Positions 9,901 through 17,278 of a DNA stretch of 35,297 nucleotides are shown in pieces. Origin of the DNA: an uncultured Pseudomonadota bacterium. Its GTDB lineage: Bacteria; Myxococcota_A; Bradymonadia; Bradymonadales; GCA-2716585. The DNA lies in the NCBI GenBank assembly GCA_937123825.1, contig CAKZKQ010000499.1, positions 1-35,297 of the forward strand, written 5' to 3'. The notes under the pieces are model-generated. The model had not been told where the DNA came from and searched no databases. It saw nothing but the letters and a program-made list of their open reading frames with translations. The translations under genes were made by a program, and so were the position numbers. Within the stretch, counting starts at the first letter, position 1; the number at the start of each line of letters is the position of its first letter.

Positions 9901-12653
9901 TCGTGTTGCACGTCCAGGAGCCCATCGCTGAGCAAAAACGGCGGCGTCACCACCGGCGCGGTCTCACAGCGGTTGTTGTCTGGCTCATCCACACCGTCGC
10001 CCGCCGGCAAGACTGTGATGGTGATACGGTCGGGCTGACTTTCAAAGCTCCCGTCCGACGCCACCAACTCAAAGACCACCTCCAACGGCTCATCATCCGA
10101 GGCAATCGGCGCATCAAACGCCACGCGAGGCACGTCGGTGGCGGTCAACTCCACCTCAGGGCCCTCCGCCTGCGACCAGACAAAGGTCAGCGGATCACCG
10201 CCAGGGTCGCTGCCCGAGCCCTGCAACTGCACGCGCGCACCACTTGGCACCGTGCGGTCGTTGCCCGCCGCTGCGCGCGGGATCTCCGACTCCAGCACCT
10301 CCAACTCCACCGTCAACAGCTTCGACGACACACCGTCCGTGGTTGTGTTTCGGACCTCAAAGCGCACCTCGTACACACCGGTCGACAGGCCCGAAGGGTT
10401 CACCCCCGCCGTCAACACATCGTCTGGCGCGCTGCCCTGAAACTGCTCCAGCGCAAACCACTGCGGCAGCTCTTCATCGGTCAGCAACTCAAAACCCACC
10501 GACTGGCCATCGACCGACCCAATGGGCAGCGTCACTTCGACCGGCTCAGCCTGCTCGGCCAACTGCAAGCGCACCACGCGACCCACGTCCAGGAGCGCTG
10601 GCGCGTCGGCCTCGGGCTCCAAAGGGTGCGAGGCCATCAACGAAAACGCCTGCAAACGCCCCTGGAAAGGCTCCGCGTCCTGGCGCACCACCACAGTCCA
10701 GCGGCCGCCTTCCTCGATGTCCTGACCCGACACAAAGATCTTCTCGACGTTGTCGCGCCGGTTGGGCCCATCTCGCAACGCTTGCTCTCCGGGTGCGTCT
10801 GGCTGCAAACGCCATGGGTAACGCATTACGGGCTCCTCACCCGGTGGCACCAACACCACATCCAGATCGTTGACCAGCGCCGAGGTCCGGTCATCCGGCC
10901 CCCCGGTGTTGGCCTCCCCGGGCGGATCCGTCCACACCAGCGTCAACACCAGGTCTTCACCCGGCACCGCATCCACGCCCCAGCTCAGACTCTCCCGGCC
11001 AATAAAGCCTTCAGTCGCCAGCCCTGGAGTCTGCGCCGAAGCCTCAATGTGCTCCGCAGCCCTGCGGGCATCCACCAACCCAAAACCCAACCGGTGGTCC
11101 GGCCTCCCCTCACCCAAAGGCGAGCGCGCCGTGTGCACGAGCAAAGCCTTGGTGGCTGCCGCAGTGGGGGTGGCGCCGTTGTGCAAACTGCCGTAAAGCT
11201 CCAACAAAAGCCCAATGGCACCGGTCACCGTCGGCGTCGCCATACTGGTGCCGGACTTTACCCCATAGGCCTCATCATTTTGACTGGTGGTCGAGAGCAA
11301 CCCCTGACCATTGGCGGCCAGATCGGGCTTGATCCGCCCATCATCGCTGGGCCCGTAGCTGGTAAAACCCGTCGGCTCCAAAACCGACACGTCCTGCGGT
11401 CCGCCCGGCAGGTCCTCGGTCGCGGCCACGATGATCAGGTTCTTGGCCAGCGACGTGCTCGCGATGCAGTCATACCCTCGGTGGCAATCCACCGGGCGCT
11501 GCTCATCGGCTGCCCCAGGACGATCCCCGCGGTCGTTGCCCGCCGCCTGAAGCCAGATGTCGTCGTTGTTGTAAACCACCTCATCGGCGCGCCGAGCGTT
11601 CTGATCGTATTTGCCAAAACCGGCGTTGCCCCGATAAACCCACTGCCCACCGCCATCGCTCCAGCCCAGATCCTGCCCATAAGAGTGGTTGGAGGCCGTA
11701 AACGTGTTGCCAAAGGCAGCCATCTTGCCCACAGCGTCTCCAAAGAAGCTGTAACCAATCAACTCGGCCTCAAACGCCATCCCGCGCGCCTCTGGACGCA
11801 CCACACCACCGCCAACCATCGTCCCCGCCACATGCGTCGCGTGGTCCCCAAATCCCTCCGAGTTCTCCCTATAAAACACTCGCCCGCCAAAATCGCGGTG
11901 GGTGTCGCGCACGCGCCCATTGTCCAAAATCCCCAGCGTCACGCCCTGACCCGTCAGGTCGTATCCAGCCAAACCTCCCGGCTGAATGGCGTCCACATCG
12001 CTGGTCAATCGCGCGTCGTTGTTCATCACCTCGGGCGCGGCGGCCTGCGGCGGCGCTGCGCTGACCGGCTCGGCCAGGCGCTCAAACACAGACCTCACTT
12101 GCGGCTGCGCGGCAAGCGCGCGCAAAGACCGCGCATCTCCCTCCACCCACACCGCGTGGCCATAGCGCAGGCCCCCTTCATGGGCCACCCCAACGCGCTC
12201 CAACACCGCCCGAATCTTCGACCAGGGCTGCGCCGCAAAAATCACCTCGGCGCGGTGCACCCCACCAGGGTCCCCCACCAAAGCCTCCCGCAGCCCAAAC
12301 CCCATCTTCTCGTCAGGCCCCGGCTTGTGCGCCTCAAAGCCCGGCGGCAACGCCGCCCCAACGGGCGCCAACACCACCGTCACGCCTTCCCCGCGCCGCC
12401 CCAGCACACGCACGCCAGCGTCCATCAAAAGCCGCTGGCCATCGCCGACCGCATCCGGCGACACCGCCCTGACCCAGAGCTGCTGCACACCAGCCCCATC
12501 AAGCCCAGCGCCATCCTGACCCAACCCAGGCCCAGAACCCCCATCAGGCCCCTGCTGCTGACAACCCCACAAGGCCGCCCACAACAACGCCACCATCAAA
12601 ACAGGCGCCCTGCGCCCAAAACCCCAAGGCCCACCGTCAAAATGCATGCTCAC
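6990..12653 (-). CDS. Giant secreted subtilase with PKD/PPC repeats and MYXO-CTERM tail
   Basis: About 1887 residues. Starts at 12659, 12653 and 12647 are in frame; the GTG at 12653 has the best spacing (7 nt) to AAGGGAG. The N-terminal hydrophobic segment ends in ALWGC, a possible though atypical lipobox. The S8 peptidase domain has all catalytic residues: Asp about 244 (TLGILDNG), His about 271 (GDHATHVAGT), the oxyanion Asn in QAAGND and Ser about 470 (SGTSMATP). A KP-43-like beta-sandwich follows (LVWTDPPGEANTGGP, LVNDLDVVLV). Then come PKD/REJ-like repeats (GNDRTVPSGARVQLQGSGSD), two PPC modules near 889 and 1208 (DEPDNNRCETAP, GEPENNDCRTAP), cadherin-like repeats and a C-terminal DDGCGCAVPGRRRR plus hydrophobic segment plus RRRRR, the MYXO-CTERM sorting signal. 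Probably exported and displayed on or released from the outer surface; substrate unknown. Confidence 0.93.
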   Translation of the reverse strand: MSMHFDGGPWGFGRRAPVLMVALLWAALWGCQQQGPDGGSGPGLGQDGAGLDGAGVQQLWVRAVSPDAVGDGQRLLMDAGVRVLGRRGEGVTVVLAPVGAALPPGFEAHKPGPDEKMGFGLREALVGDPGGVHRAEVIFAAQPWSKIRAVLERVGVAHEGGLRYGHAVWVEGDARSLRALAAQPQVRSVFERLAEPVSAAPPQAAAPEVMNNDARLTSDVDAIQPGGLAGYDLTGQGVTLGILDNGRVRDTHRDFGGRVFYRENSEGFGDHATHVAGTMVGGGVVRPEARGMAFEAELIGYSFFGDAVGKMAAFGNTFTASNHSYGQDLGWSDGGGQWVYRGNAGFGKYDQNARRADEVVYNNDDIWLQAAGNDRGDRPGAADEQRPVDCHRGYDCIASTSLAKNLIIVAATEDLPGGPQDVSVLEPTGFTSYGPSDDGRIKPDLAANGQGLLSTTSQNDEAYGVKSGTSMATPTVTGAIGLLLELYGSLHNGATPTAAATKALLVHTARSPLGEGRPDHRLGFGLVDARRAAEHIEASAQTPGLATEGFIGRESLSWGVDAVPGEDLVLTLVWTDPPGEANTGGPDDRTSALVNDLDVVLVPPGEEPVMRYPWRLQPDAPGEQALRDGPNRRDNVEKIFVSGQDIEEGGRWTVVVRQDAEPFQGRLQAFSLMASHPLEPEADAPALLDVGRVVRLQLAEQAEPVEVTLPIGSVDGQSVGFELLTDEELPQWFALEQFQGSAPDDVLTAGVNPSGLSTGVYEVRFEVRNTTTDGVSSKLLTVELEVLESEIPRAAAGNDRTVPSGARVQLQGSGSDPGGDPLTFVWSQAEGPEVELTATDVPRVAFDAPIASDDEPLEVVFELVASDGSFESQPDRITITVLPAGDGVDEPDNNRCETAPVVTPPFLLSDGLLDVQHDVDFVAIEVEAGQAVDIETFQVGEGIDTTLGVLAVDGRVIQTNDDGGLGLYSRTRWAPSEAGRHCVAVSTYADFTFDGGNSRTGGSYGLSILPVGVNGPPVAVAGEDQRVPSGRLVRLDGRRSTDPQRDALSFAWSQVEGPQAALGSPGESVTTFVAPDVEVETTLRFELMVGDGEFEGRDEVEVVVEPGSAIGAQTFAGPDRVVAEGARIQLLGEVVGAQQEQVQWRWTQQEGAAVELRGADARVAEFKAPFVDEPTTLTFMLRVVDGDVLSVPDTIDITVVPTEGAGEPENNDCRTAPFVDAFTWQEQGRLDGPHDVDYIRFFIRDGMTFAVDTLPAGESLTDTTLGLARIRDGDVWDLRTTNDDGGVSVMSRLSGFFGGDGTICVAVSGHGDLVHFDGSFHEVVGDYVLRLTLGPPAGNRPPVVSMPGEIIAEPGQEVFIDARQSGDPDGDAVTYTWAQLAGPALDVSRVDGATLTVTMPLELEEPTAFRFGLSASDGFSISEGSTDVFVRPNTAPTLAEVETVTVTEGQLAAFVLEGQDADEDPLEYGIEGALPEGASFDAQTGAFSWQTSIGDAGPYGFDVFVRDPLGAMATGVVMLVVEPGENRPPVVEAIEPQLVESRGAVTPVSLVARAEDPDGLPLSVRWVDEMGQELAQGAAVEVELTDGRHELSALVSDGVHEVQAQALVLVLGAEQRPVARVGSPQQVAPPPDVQTPVAYLDGRASFDPQGRELDYVWEVGSPERFEIEPFAQAPAVGVLRVLEPVEQERAVVVRLIVMVQDEVFGDIASVPSETRVRVVPGGNAMPVADAKGPDGAAQGDVIEVDGSASADPEGGALSFAWGLTRGLGELDDSGGSMVSVTLGEPRDPTPVGWTVVLMVSDGFALSAPAVVTMRRQASMPDEPNNNPNEDPEDDAPDDEDEPDLSDVGDTSDDGCGCAVPGRRRRAPWSLAAGVLLGLLCLSRRRRR

Positions 12654-12712
12654 AGCCACTCTCCCTTGCTACTTACCTATATAGTAGCATTTGCGGTCGG
12701 GCTTTGCTTGGT

Positions 12713-12972
12713 AGCAGTTCGCTTGCTGGCGCTGCGCTTTCGGTTCGCGGCGCTGCGCTTGCTTGTGGTTCGGTCGCCGACGCTTCGCTTGGCTTCCTTG
12801 TGGTTCGTTCGCTTTGCTCACTTATGGCATTTGCGATGTGTGGGTTCTTGGCTTCGCCGGTACGAGTTGGGCATCCCGTCGAAATTGGTTCATTTTTGGA
12901 GGCTGGATGAGCGATGGTGAAGGTTTGTGGGGTTTTCCAGGGGGTTTGTGGTCGGTGGCCAGGGAGGCTTTC
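12713..12972 (+). repeat. Dispersed repeat, copy 1
   Basis: This stretch aligns almost end to end, at high identity, with 13698-13970. Shared blocks include AGCAGTTCGCTTGCT, CTTGCTTGTGGTTCGGTCGC, GGCTTCCTTGTGGTTCG and GATGTGTGGGTTCTTGGC. It also carries an internal sub-repeat (CTTGTGGTTCGxTCGC twice, about 32 nt apart). It lies in the divergent region between the subtilase start and the small lipoprotein gene. Short frames are open on both strands in both copies, but substitutions fall at all codon positions, so I do not call a gene. Confidence 0.85.
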
Positions 12973-13089
12973 CAAGGGTGTGAAGGGGTTGTGTGGTCCC
13001 AGTTGAGTGATGGATGCAGGTTGTTGCTTTTGCCATACTGCGTTTGGATGGGTTCACAAGCACGCCGTATTTGGTGTCATGGGGAGTTG

Positions 13090-13680
13090 ATGAAGACGTT
13101 TTGTATCAAGGGCCTTTGGGCTGGGTTTGCGGTGGTTTTGTGCGTGGCCTGTGATGGAGGTTCTGCTCCGGTGGGCGATGGTCAGGTTCCGCCTGCAGCG
13201 TCTCCAACGGGTTTGAGCAACTTCAAGGCCTGGGACACCTGCTTGAAAACCATCAAAACGGTCTACGCCACCCCTTCGCCAGCTCGACCCGCCAACCCAT
13301 TGGCCCCATGCGCGTCTCTCTTTCAACAACAACCCTGTCGTGAAGCCATCGCCACCAACCACGACGGGATCTGGGACGCCTGCACCAACGCCTACTGCCC
13401 GCTCTTTGAAAAAGCCTCCCAGAGACTCGACCACTGCGCCGACCCCAAAACCAGGGACCTTGTTGTCCGCGCCGAGTTCATCAACGTCATTCTCTCCAAA
13501 GAGCACAACCTCACACCCATGCCCCAGCGCCACATCAAAAGCCTCAAAAAAGCCTTGAGCGCCCCCGTCGAAGACCGCCAACGCCGCATGGCCGAGTTCA
13601 CCATCGCTCTAACCCAAGACCCCCAACTCACCGAGCGCCAACGCCAAGCCTGGAGCCTGGCTCTTTCGCTTGCTCGCTGA
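13090..13680 (+). CDS. Small lipoprotein of unknown function
   Basis: A 196-residue protein. The ATG at 13090 lies behind GGGGAG and opens MKTFCIKGLWAGFAVVLCVA followed by Cys21, a standard lipoprotein signal; the frame is open further upstream, but that part is repeat sequence and is unlikely to be coding. The mature part has several Cys residues (DTCLKTIKT, ACASLF-like and CREAIATNHDGIWDACTNAYC patterns) and an alpha-helical, TPR-like C-terminal half (MAEFTIALTQDPQLTERQRQ). I recognise no family. The last residues (SLALSLAR, stop) run directly into the second repeat copy, so the C-terminus may have been set by the repeat. It is bracketed by two direct copies of the same repeat. Confidence 0.7.
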   Translation: MKTFCIKGLWAGFAVVLCVACDGGSAPVGDGQVPPAASPTGLSNFKAWDTCLKTIKTVYATPSPARPANPLAPCASLFQQQPCREAIATNHDGIWDACTNAYCPLFEKASQRLDHCADPKTRDLVVRAEFINVILSKEHNLTPMPQRHIKSLKKALSAPVEDRQRRMAEFTIALTQDPQLTERQRQAWSLALSLAR

Positions 13681-13697
13681 CGCTCGCTGTGCTCAAG

Positions 13698-13970
13698 AGC
13701 AGTTCGCTTGCTAGCGCTGCGCTTTTGGTTCGCGGCGCCCCGATGGGGCTTGCTTGTGGTTCGGTCGCCTGCGCTGCGCTTGGCTTCCTTGTGGTTCGGT
13801 CGCTTCGCTCCCTTGTAGCATTTGCGATGTGTGGGTTCTTGGCTTCGCCGGTAAGAGTGGGGCATTTCGTCGAAAGTGGTTCGTTTTTGGAGGCTGGATG
13901 GGGGGTGGTAGAGGTTTGTGGGGTTTTCCAAGAGGTTTGTGGTCGGTGGCGACGGCTTGGGAGGCTTTCC
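13698..13970 (+). repeat. Dispersed repeat, copy 2 (direct)
   Basis: Second direct copy of the 12713-12972 repeat, beginning 17 bases after the lipoprotein stop codon. It differs by scattered substitutions and a six-base insertion near 13740. The best conserved block is GCATTTGCGATGTGTGGGTT followed by CTTGGCTTCGCCGGTA and, after about 20 bases, GTCGAAA. With copy 1 it flanks the small lipoprotein gene. Confidence 0.85.
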
Positions 13971-14031
13971 GTGAGGGTGGACGGCTTTTGAGGCATTTTG
14001 AGCTTTTCAAGGCACTGACGAATGGTTTGGA

Positions 14032-14174
14032 GGCGAAGGCAGGCGGCGATGGCTCGCCTGCCTGAGTGGCCCTTGAATTTGCAGACCAACACCATCAGTG
14101 GTCTCATAATGGGCGAAGGCAGGCGGCGATGGCTCGCCTTGCCAAGCGGCCCTGGAATTTGAGGACCAACACCG
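14032..14174 (+). repeat. 80-bp tandem duplication
   Basis: Two copies, 80 bases apart, of a unit beginning GGCGAAGGCAGGCGGCGATG and ending in a GACCAACACC block (14032-14094 and 14112-14174). They differ by a few substitutions. The unit contains AGGCGGCGATGGCTCGCCT, which can fold as a short imperfect hairpin. No reading frame is clearly shared. Confidence 0.75.
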
Positions 14175-14432
14175 TTGTCCCCACAAAGGCCGGCAGGAAG
14201 GCGAGCTCAGGCAATGCCCGACAAATGTCCCGTCGCCCGGCGGTTCGATAACGCCGATGTCGTCGTCACCAATGCTCAACGGGCCGCTGGCCCGCCTGCG
14301 CTTGTTTCCTAGACCTCGACGCCATCGCACTCGCCGGTGCTCGGTCCCATTTATCGGGCAGTGCCTGGCCGCCTATCCTGCCCCCAAAATCAAGCCGGGC
14401 ATACACATGTGGGCGCAGGCACCAAGACCATA

Positions 14433-14657
14433 ACCTTCGCCATCCACTCGTCCCCACCCTCCCTCTGAAGTGTATTTCGACGTGATGACGACACGCTCCG
14501 GCGAAGCGAAGCACGATCCACTCATCGCATTTGCCATTAGGGAGCGCAGCGACCGCACCAAAAGGGAGTGAGCGCAGCGAACGACCGAACCAAAAGCGCA
14601 GCGCAGCAAGCGAACCGAAAGCAAGCCAAGCAAAGCGCCGGCGCCGCGAACTGAGAA
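14433..14657 (-). repeat. Dispersed repeat, copy 3 (inverted, diverged)
   Basis: Read on the minus strand, this segment shows the same order of blocks as copies 1 and 2: a TTGGTTCGGTCG-type core, GCAAATGCGATGAGTGG, GCTTCGCTTCGCCGG, CGTCGAAATA and a GGAGGGTGGGGACG end. Identity is lower than between copies 1 and 2 and there are small gaps. It ends beside the terminator of the leftward lipoprotein gene. Confidence 0.6.
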
Positions 14658-14675
14658 AACTCACACAGTGAGTTT
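14656..14675 (-). terminator. Probable intrinsic terminator
   Basis: On the minus strand AAACTCAC-TGT-GTGAGTTT forms a perfect 8-bp stem with a 3-nt loop followed by TTTTC. The stem overlaps the TAA stop codon of the gene ending at 14674. The short U tract makes it modest but well placed. Confidence 0.55.
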
Positions 14676-15639
14676 ACTCCAGGGTGCGGTCGAAGACAGC
14701 GCCCTGGGGTGCTGTGAGGCGCGAGGCGTCGAAGGGTGCTTTGTAGGTGAGTTCGGAGACGGCGGTGTTGGTGACGAGGTCGCCGCGTTTGCCGTCTTTC
14801 ATCATGTAGGTGGTGTGTTTTTGGGCCATGGTGAGGGGGCCGACTTGGGTGTGGTCTTCGTAGACGAGGAGTTTTTCGGGGGTGTGGGCGATGTTTTGGG
14901 GTTGGACGAAGGGTTTCCAGCTGACGACGTAGCGAAGGGCGAGCATGCGGCCGTCGTCCTTGGCGAGGTAGACGATGTAGTAGTCGTCGGGTGCGTCGCC
15001 GGTGCCGGGGTTGAAGGTGACGCGCAGGACGTCGCTGGGGGGCAGCCCGACGTCGGCGGGGTTGTCGTCAATGAGGGTGAGGTTGACGCCGGGGTCGCCA
15101 AGGACAAAGGGCATGGCGACGAAGTAGTAGGGGGTCAGGGCCCAGAAGCGGGCGGGGAATTTGGCCTGGGGGTCGTCGAACTTGCTCCAGGCTTGTTGGC
15201 CGTCCCAGGCGATGGTGCCGGTGACAGGTTCGGTCAGGTTGTGGTAGGCGCGGGCCTGGAGGAGGTCGATGGTCTGGTGTGAGTTTTTGGCCTCGCCTTT
15301 GACGGGTCGGTAGTCGTAGCGAAAGGCCAGGGCGCCGCCGTTGAACCAGGCCTCAAAGCCGCCGTGTTTATTGACGCTGCGCAGGGCCAGCTTGCCGGCC
15401 TCGGAGGCTTGGAGGCGAGCGGTGGCTTGTTGGGCGCGGGTGTCGGCGGCGGCGGGGCCGGAGGTGGGTGCGGAGCTGGGGGCCGACGACGGTGCGTTGT
15501 CGGGGGCCGGTGCGGAGTCGGGGGCTTTGGTGGGGGGTGGGTCGTCGGTTTGCTGGGGGGCGGGCGTGGAGCACGCGGTGGCGATGAGGCAAAGGGTCAG
15601 GGCGATGAGCCACGCGGCGTGTTTGCGGGTGCGATGCAT
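14674..15639 (-). CDS. Lipoprotein with LolA-like/DUF6503-like beta domain
   Basis: A 321-residue exported lipoprotein. The ATG at 15639 is chosen over 15750 because it yields the signal MHRTRKHAAWLIALTLCLIA ending in TACS (lipid Cys) and has GGAGGA 11 bases upstream. A Pro/Ala/Ser-rich linker (about 25-65) follows, then a beta-rich domain with AFRYDYRPVKGE, GTIAWDGQQAWSKF, FWALTPYYFVAMPF, VLRVTFNPGTGD and DDYYIVYLAKDDGRMLALRY. That pattern recalls proteins with LolA/LolB-type folds and the uncharacterised DUF6503 group; the family call is tentative. The slipin gene ends 120 bp upstream on the same strand, so the two may be co-transcribed. Function unknown; lipid or hydrophobic ligand handling is only inferred from fold resemblance. 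Confidence 0.75.
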   Translation of the reverse strand: MHRTRKHAAWLIALTLCLIATACSTPAPQQTDDPPPTKAPDSAPAPDNAPSSAPSSAPTSGPAAADTRAQQATARLQASEAGKLALRSVNKHGGFEAWFNGGALAFRYDYRPVKGEAKNSHQTIDLLQARAYHNLTEPVTGTIAWDGQQAWSKFDDPQAKFPARFWALTPYYFVAMPFVLGDPGVNLTLIDDNPADVGLPPSDVLRVTFNPGTGDAPDDYYIVYLAKDDGRMLALRYVVSWKPFVQPQNIAHTPEKLLVYEDHTQVGPLTMAQKHTTYMMKDGKRGDLVTNTAVSELTYKAPFDASRLTAPQGAVFDRTLE

Positions 15640-15759
15640 GGGGTTGGGTGTCCTCCGTAGGGTTTCAGGCGCCGTGGTGTGTGGAGTCCGATAAAATCTA
15701 AGGGACGGCGCGTGAGGGGAGGAGGTTAACCACAGCAAGATGTGAATCAAGCGTTCATT

Positions 15760-16854
15760 TTAAGTTTTGGTGTGGGACGTGCCCATGAGCGCGCCGAGTT
15801 GTTGTTGTCCCAGGACGACGGTGACGTCGTCGATGTGTTGGGCGATCTCTTTGAGGGCTTCGAGTTCTTTGAGTCGCAGCAGGGTGGGGTTGCTGTGGAG
15901 GAGTTTGGCGGTGTTGGCCAGGGAGCGTGTGGCGGCGGTCTCCTGGCGTCGGGTGATGAGGTTGGCGTCGGCTTGTTTCTGGGCTTCGATGACGCGGTTG
16001 AGCAGGGCTTTCATTTCGCCGGGCAGGACGATGTCTTTGATGTCGACGCGCAGGACCTCGACGCCCCAGTGTTGGGCTTGTTGGCGGACCTGGACAAGGA
16101 GTTGTTGGGCGCAGGCGTGTCGGCTCTCAAGGAGGTCATCGATGGAGACGGCGCCGACGTGTGTGCGGGCGGCCATTTGGGCTTCGCTGTAGAGGTTGGC
16201 GCTGAGGTTGGTGGTGGCCTGGACGCTCAGGACGGGGTCGGTGATGCGGTATTTGACGATGAGGTTGATGCGCACAGAGGCTTTGTCGGCGGTAATGATC
16301 TCCTGGCCGGTGATCTGGAATTCCTGTTGTCGGACATCGATCAGGTGGGTGCTCAGAGTGCGGTTGTGGGTGCACAGGGCGTAGCGTCCGGCGCCGAGGA
16401 CCTGATCGAGTGTGCCGTCGACGTAGACGAGCAGTCGTTCAAAGGGTTTGACCAAGCGCACGGCGGCGATCTTGGTGGGGAGCAGTGGCCAGAAGGCGGC
16501 GGGCGCATCGAGGATGGTGTTTTGGAGGTCGATGAGCTGCGCCGTGACGGGTTGGAGATCGGTCCACAGGGCGTAGCGTCCGGCGGTCAGGACGGCGGAT
16601 GGGACGCCGTCGATGCGGACGAGCGCCACTTGGTCGGGGCCGACGTGGAGGGCGTCAAACTGGTCTTGTGGGGCGACGCAGCGCATGTGGGGTGTGATGG
16701 GGCAAAAGCCGCTGGAGAGGTCGATGGTCTGGCATTCGATCTGTGCGCCGAGGGTCCACAGGCGGTGTGTGCCAGGGGCGAGCCAGGCGTGGGGTTGTCC
16801 GTTGCGCAGGACGAGGGTGCGTTGGTGCAAGGCGACGTTGATGCGTGTCCACAT
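15760..16854 (-). CDS. Slipin (SPFH/band 7 family) with triplicated N-terminal module
   Basis: A 364-residue stomatin-like protein. The ATG at 16854 has GGAG upstream; 16893 would add 13 polar residues without support. The core SPFH domain runs from about 182 (TGQEIITADKASVRINLIVK, YRITDPV) through EVLRVDIKDIVLPGEMKALL and AQKQADANLITRRQETAATR to a C-terminal coiled segment with NPTLLRLKELEALKEIA, the usual slipin layout. SPFH proteins scaffold membrane microdomains. Unusually, the N-terminal part holds three modules of about 64 residues (starting near 16, 79 and 143), each with a DG/NG turn, a Leu-x-x-Gly turn and a LIDL-like strand. No clear membrane-spanning helix is seen, so any membrane attachment must be of another kind. 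Confidence 0.9.
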   Translation of the reverse strand: MWTRINVALHQRTLVLRNGQPHAWLAPGTHRLWTLGAQIECQTIDLSSGFCPITPHMRCVAPQDQFDALHVGPDQVALVRIDGVPSAVLTAGRYALWTDLQPVTAQLIDLQNTILDAPAAFWPLLPTKIAAVRLVKPFERLLVYVDGTLDQVLGAGRYALCTHNRTLSTHLIDVRQQEFQITGQEIITADKASVRINLIVKYRITDPVLSVQATTNLSANLYSEAQMAARTHVGAVSIDDLLESRHACAQQLLVQVRQQAQHWGVEVLRVDIKDIVLPGEMKALLNRVIEAQKQADANLITRRQETAATRSLANTAKLLHSNPTLLRLKELEALKEIAQHIDDVTVVLGQQQLGALMGTSHTKT

Positions 16855-17278
16855 GGTATGAGTGCTCCGGTTGCTTTTATGGGTCTGCGGCAAAAGTTAG
16901 AAAATGGTCTTTGCTTTAGACGCTTGGATTGTTACCTATGGCCCGGTGCCGCCCGCTGTGGGGGTTGCGGCGCCGTATTGCGCATCGATTGCATCTTTCA
17001 GGCCCAAAATCTGGATCATGGCGCCCGGACCTGTTTAAATGAACGTTGTCGGTAAAGGCGTGACGCCAGGCTTTCGGGCCAAGGGATGCGCGGACGCGGG
17101 GGAAGGCCAACGTTCTGGTCGTTGTTCCAGGGAGAAGGGACTGATCAGAGCAACAATGGGCACGCCGACCCCTGTTCAAGCCAATATCCGTCCTTAGATC
17201 ATGTGCGTGGAATGAGAAGGGCAGTGCGTCGGTCAAACCACCTTGCTGGGATGACCACGCCGATCAAACCATCGACTT
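16855..17278. other. Divergent intergenic region, no gene seen
   Basis: This 424-base spacer separates the leftward slipin gene from the rightward kinase gene. Frames are short and lack ribosome sites. It should hold both promoters, but I could not assign convincing -35/-10 pairs and found no strong hairpin. Confidence 0.5.

Larger units (their letters stand above)
13971..14673. other. Gene-free repeat-rich spacer
   Basis: About 700 bases with no convincing gene. It contains an 80-bp tandem duplication (14032-14174), a CGGGCC-GCT-GGCCCG palindrome near 14278, a diverged inverted copy of the dispersed repeat (14433-14657) and a terminator for the leftward gene at 14674. Open frames here are low-complexity Arg/Ser-rich translations of repeat DNA. 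Confidence 0.6.

Noticed and set aside
9711..12920. 1069-codon plus-strand frame
   Set aside because: It is antisense to the subtilase; the minus-strand frame holds all the catalytic motifs.
12763..13089. N-terminal extension of the small lipoprotein gene
   Set aside because: This part is repeat sequence; the lipoprotein signal and ribosome site place the start at 13090.
13628..14107. Minus-strand Arg/Thr/Pro-rich protein
   Set aside because: It is a translation of repeat DNA running over the end of the lipoprotein gene, with no ribosome site or recognisable domain.
14668..15282. Gly/Val-rich plus-strand frame
   Set aside because: It is the shadow of the minus-strand lipoprotein gene, which has a signal peptide, linker and folded domain.
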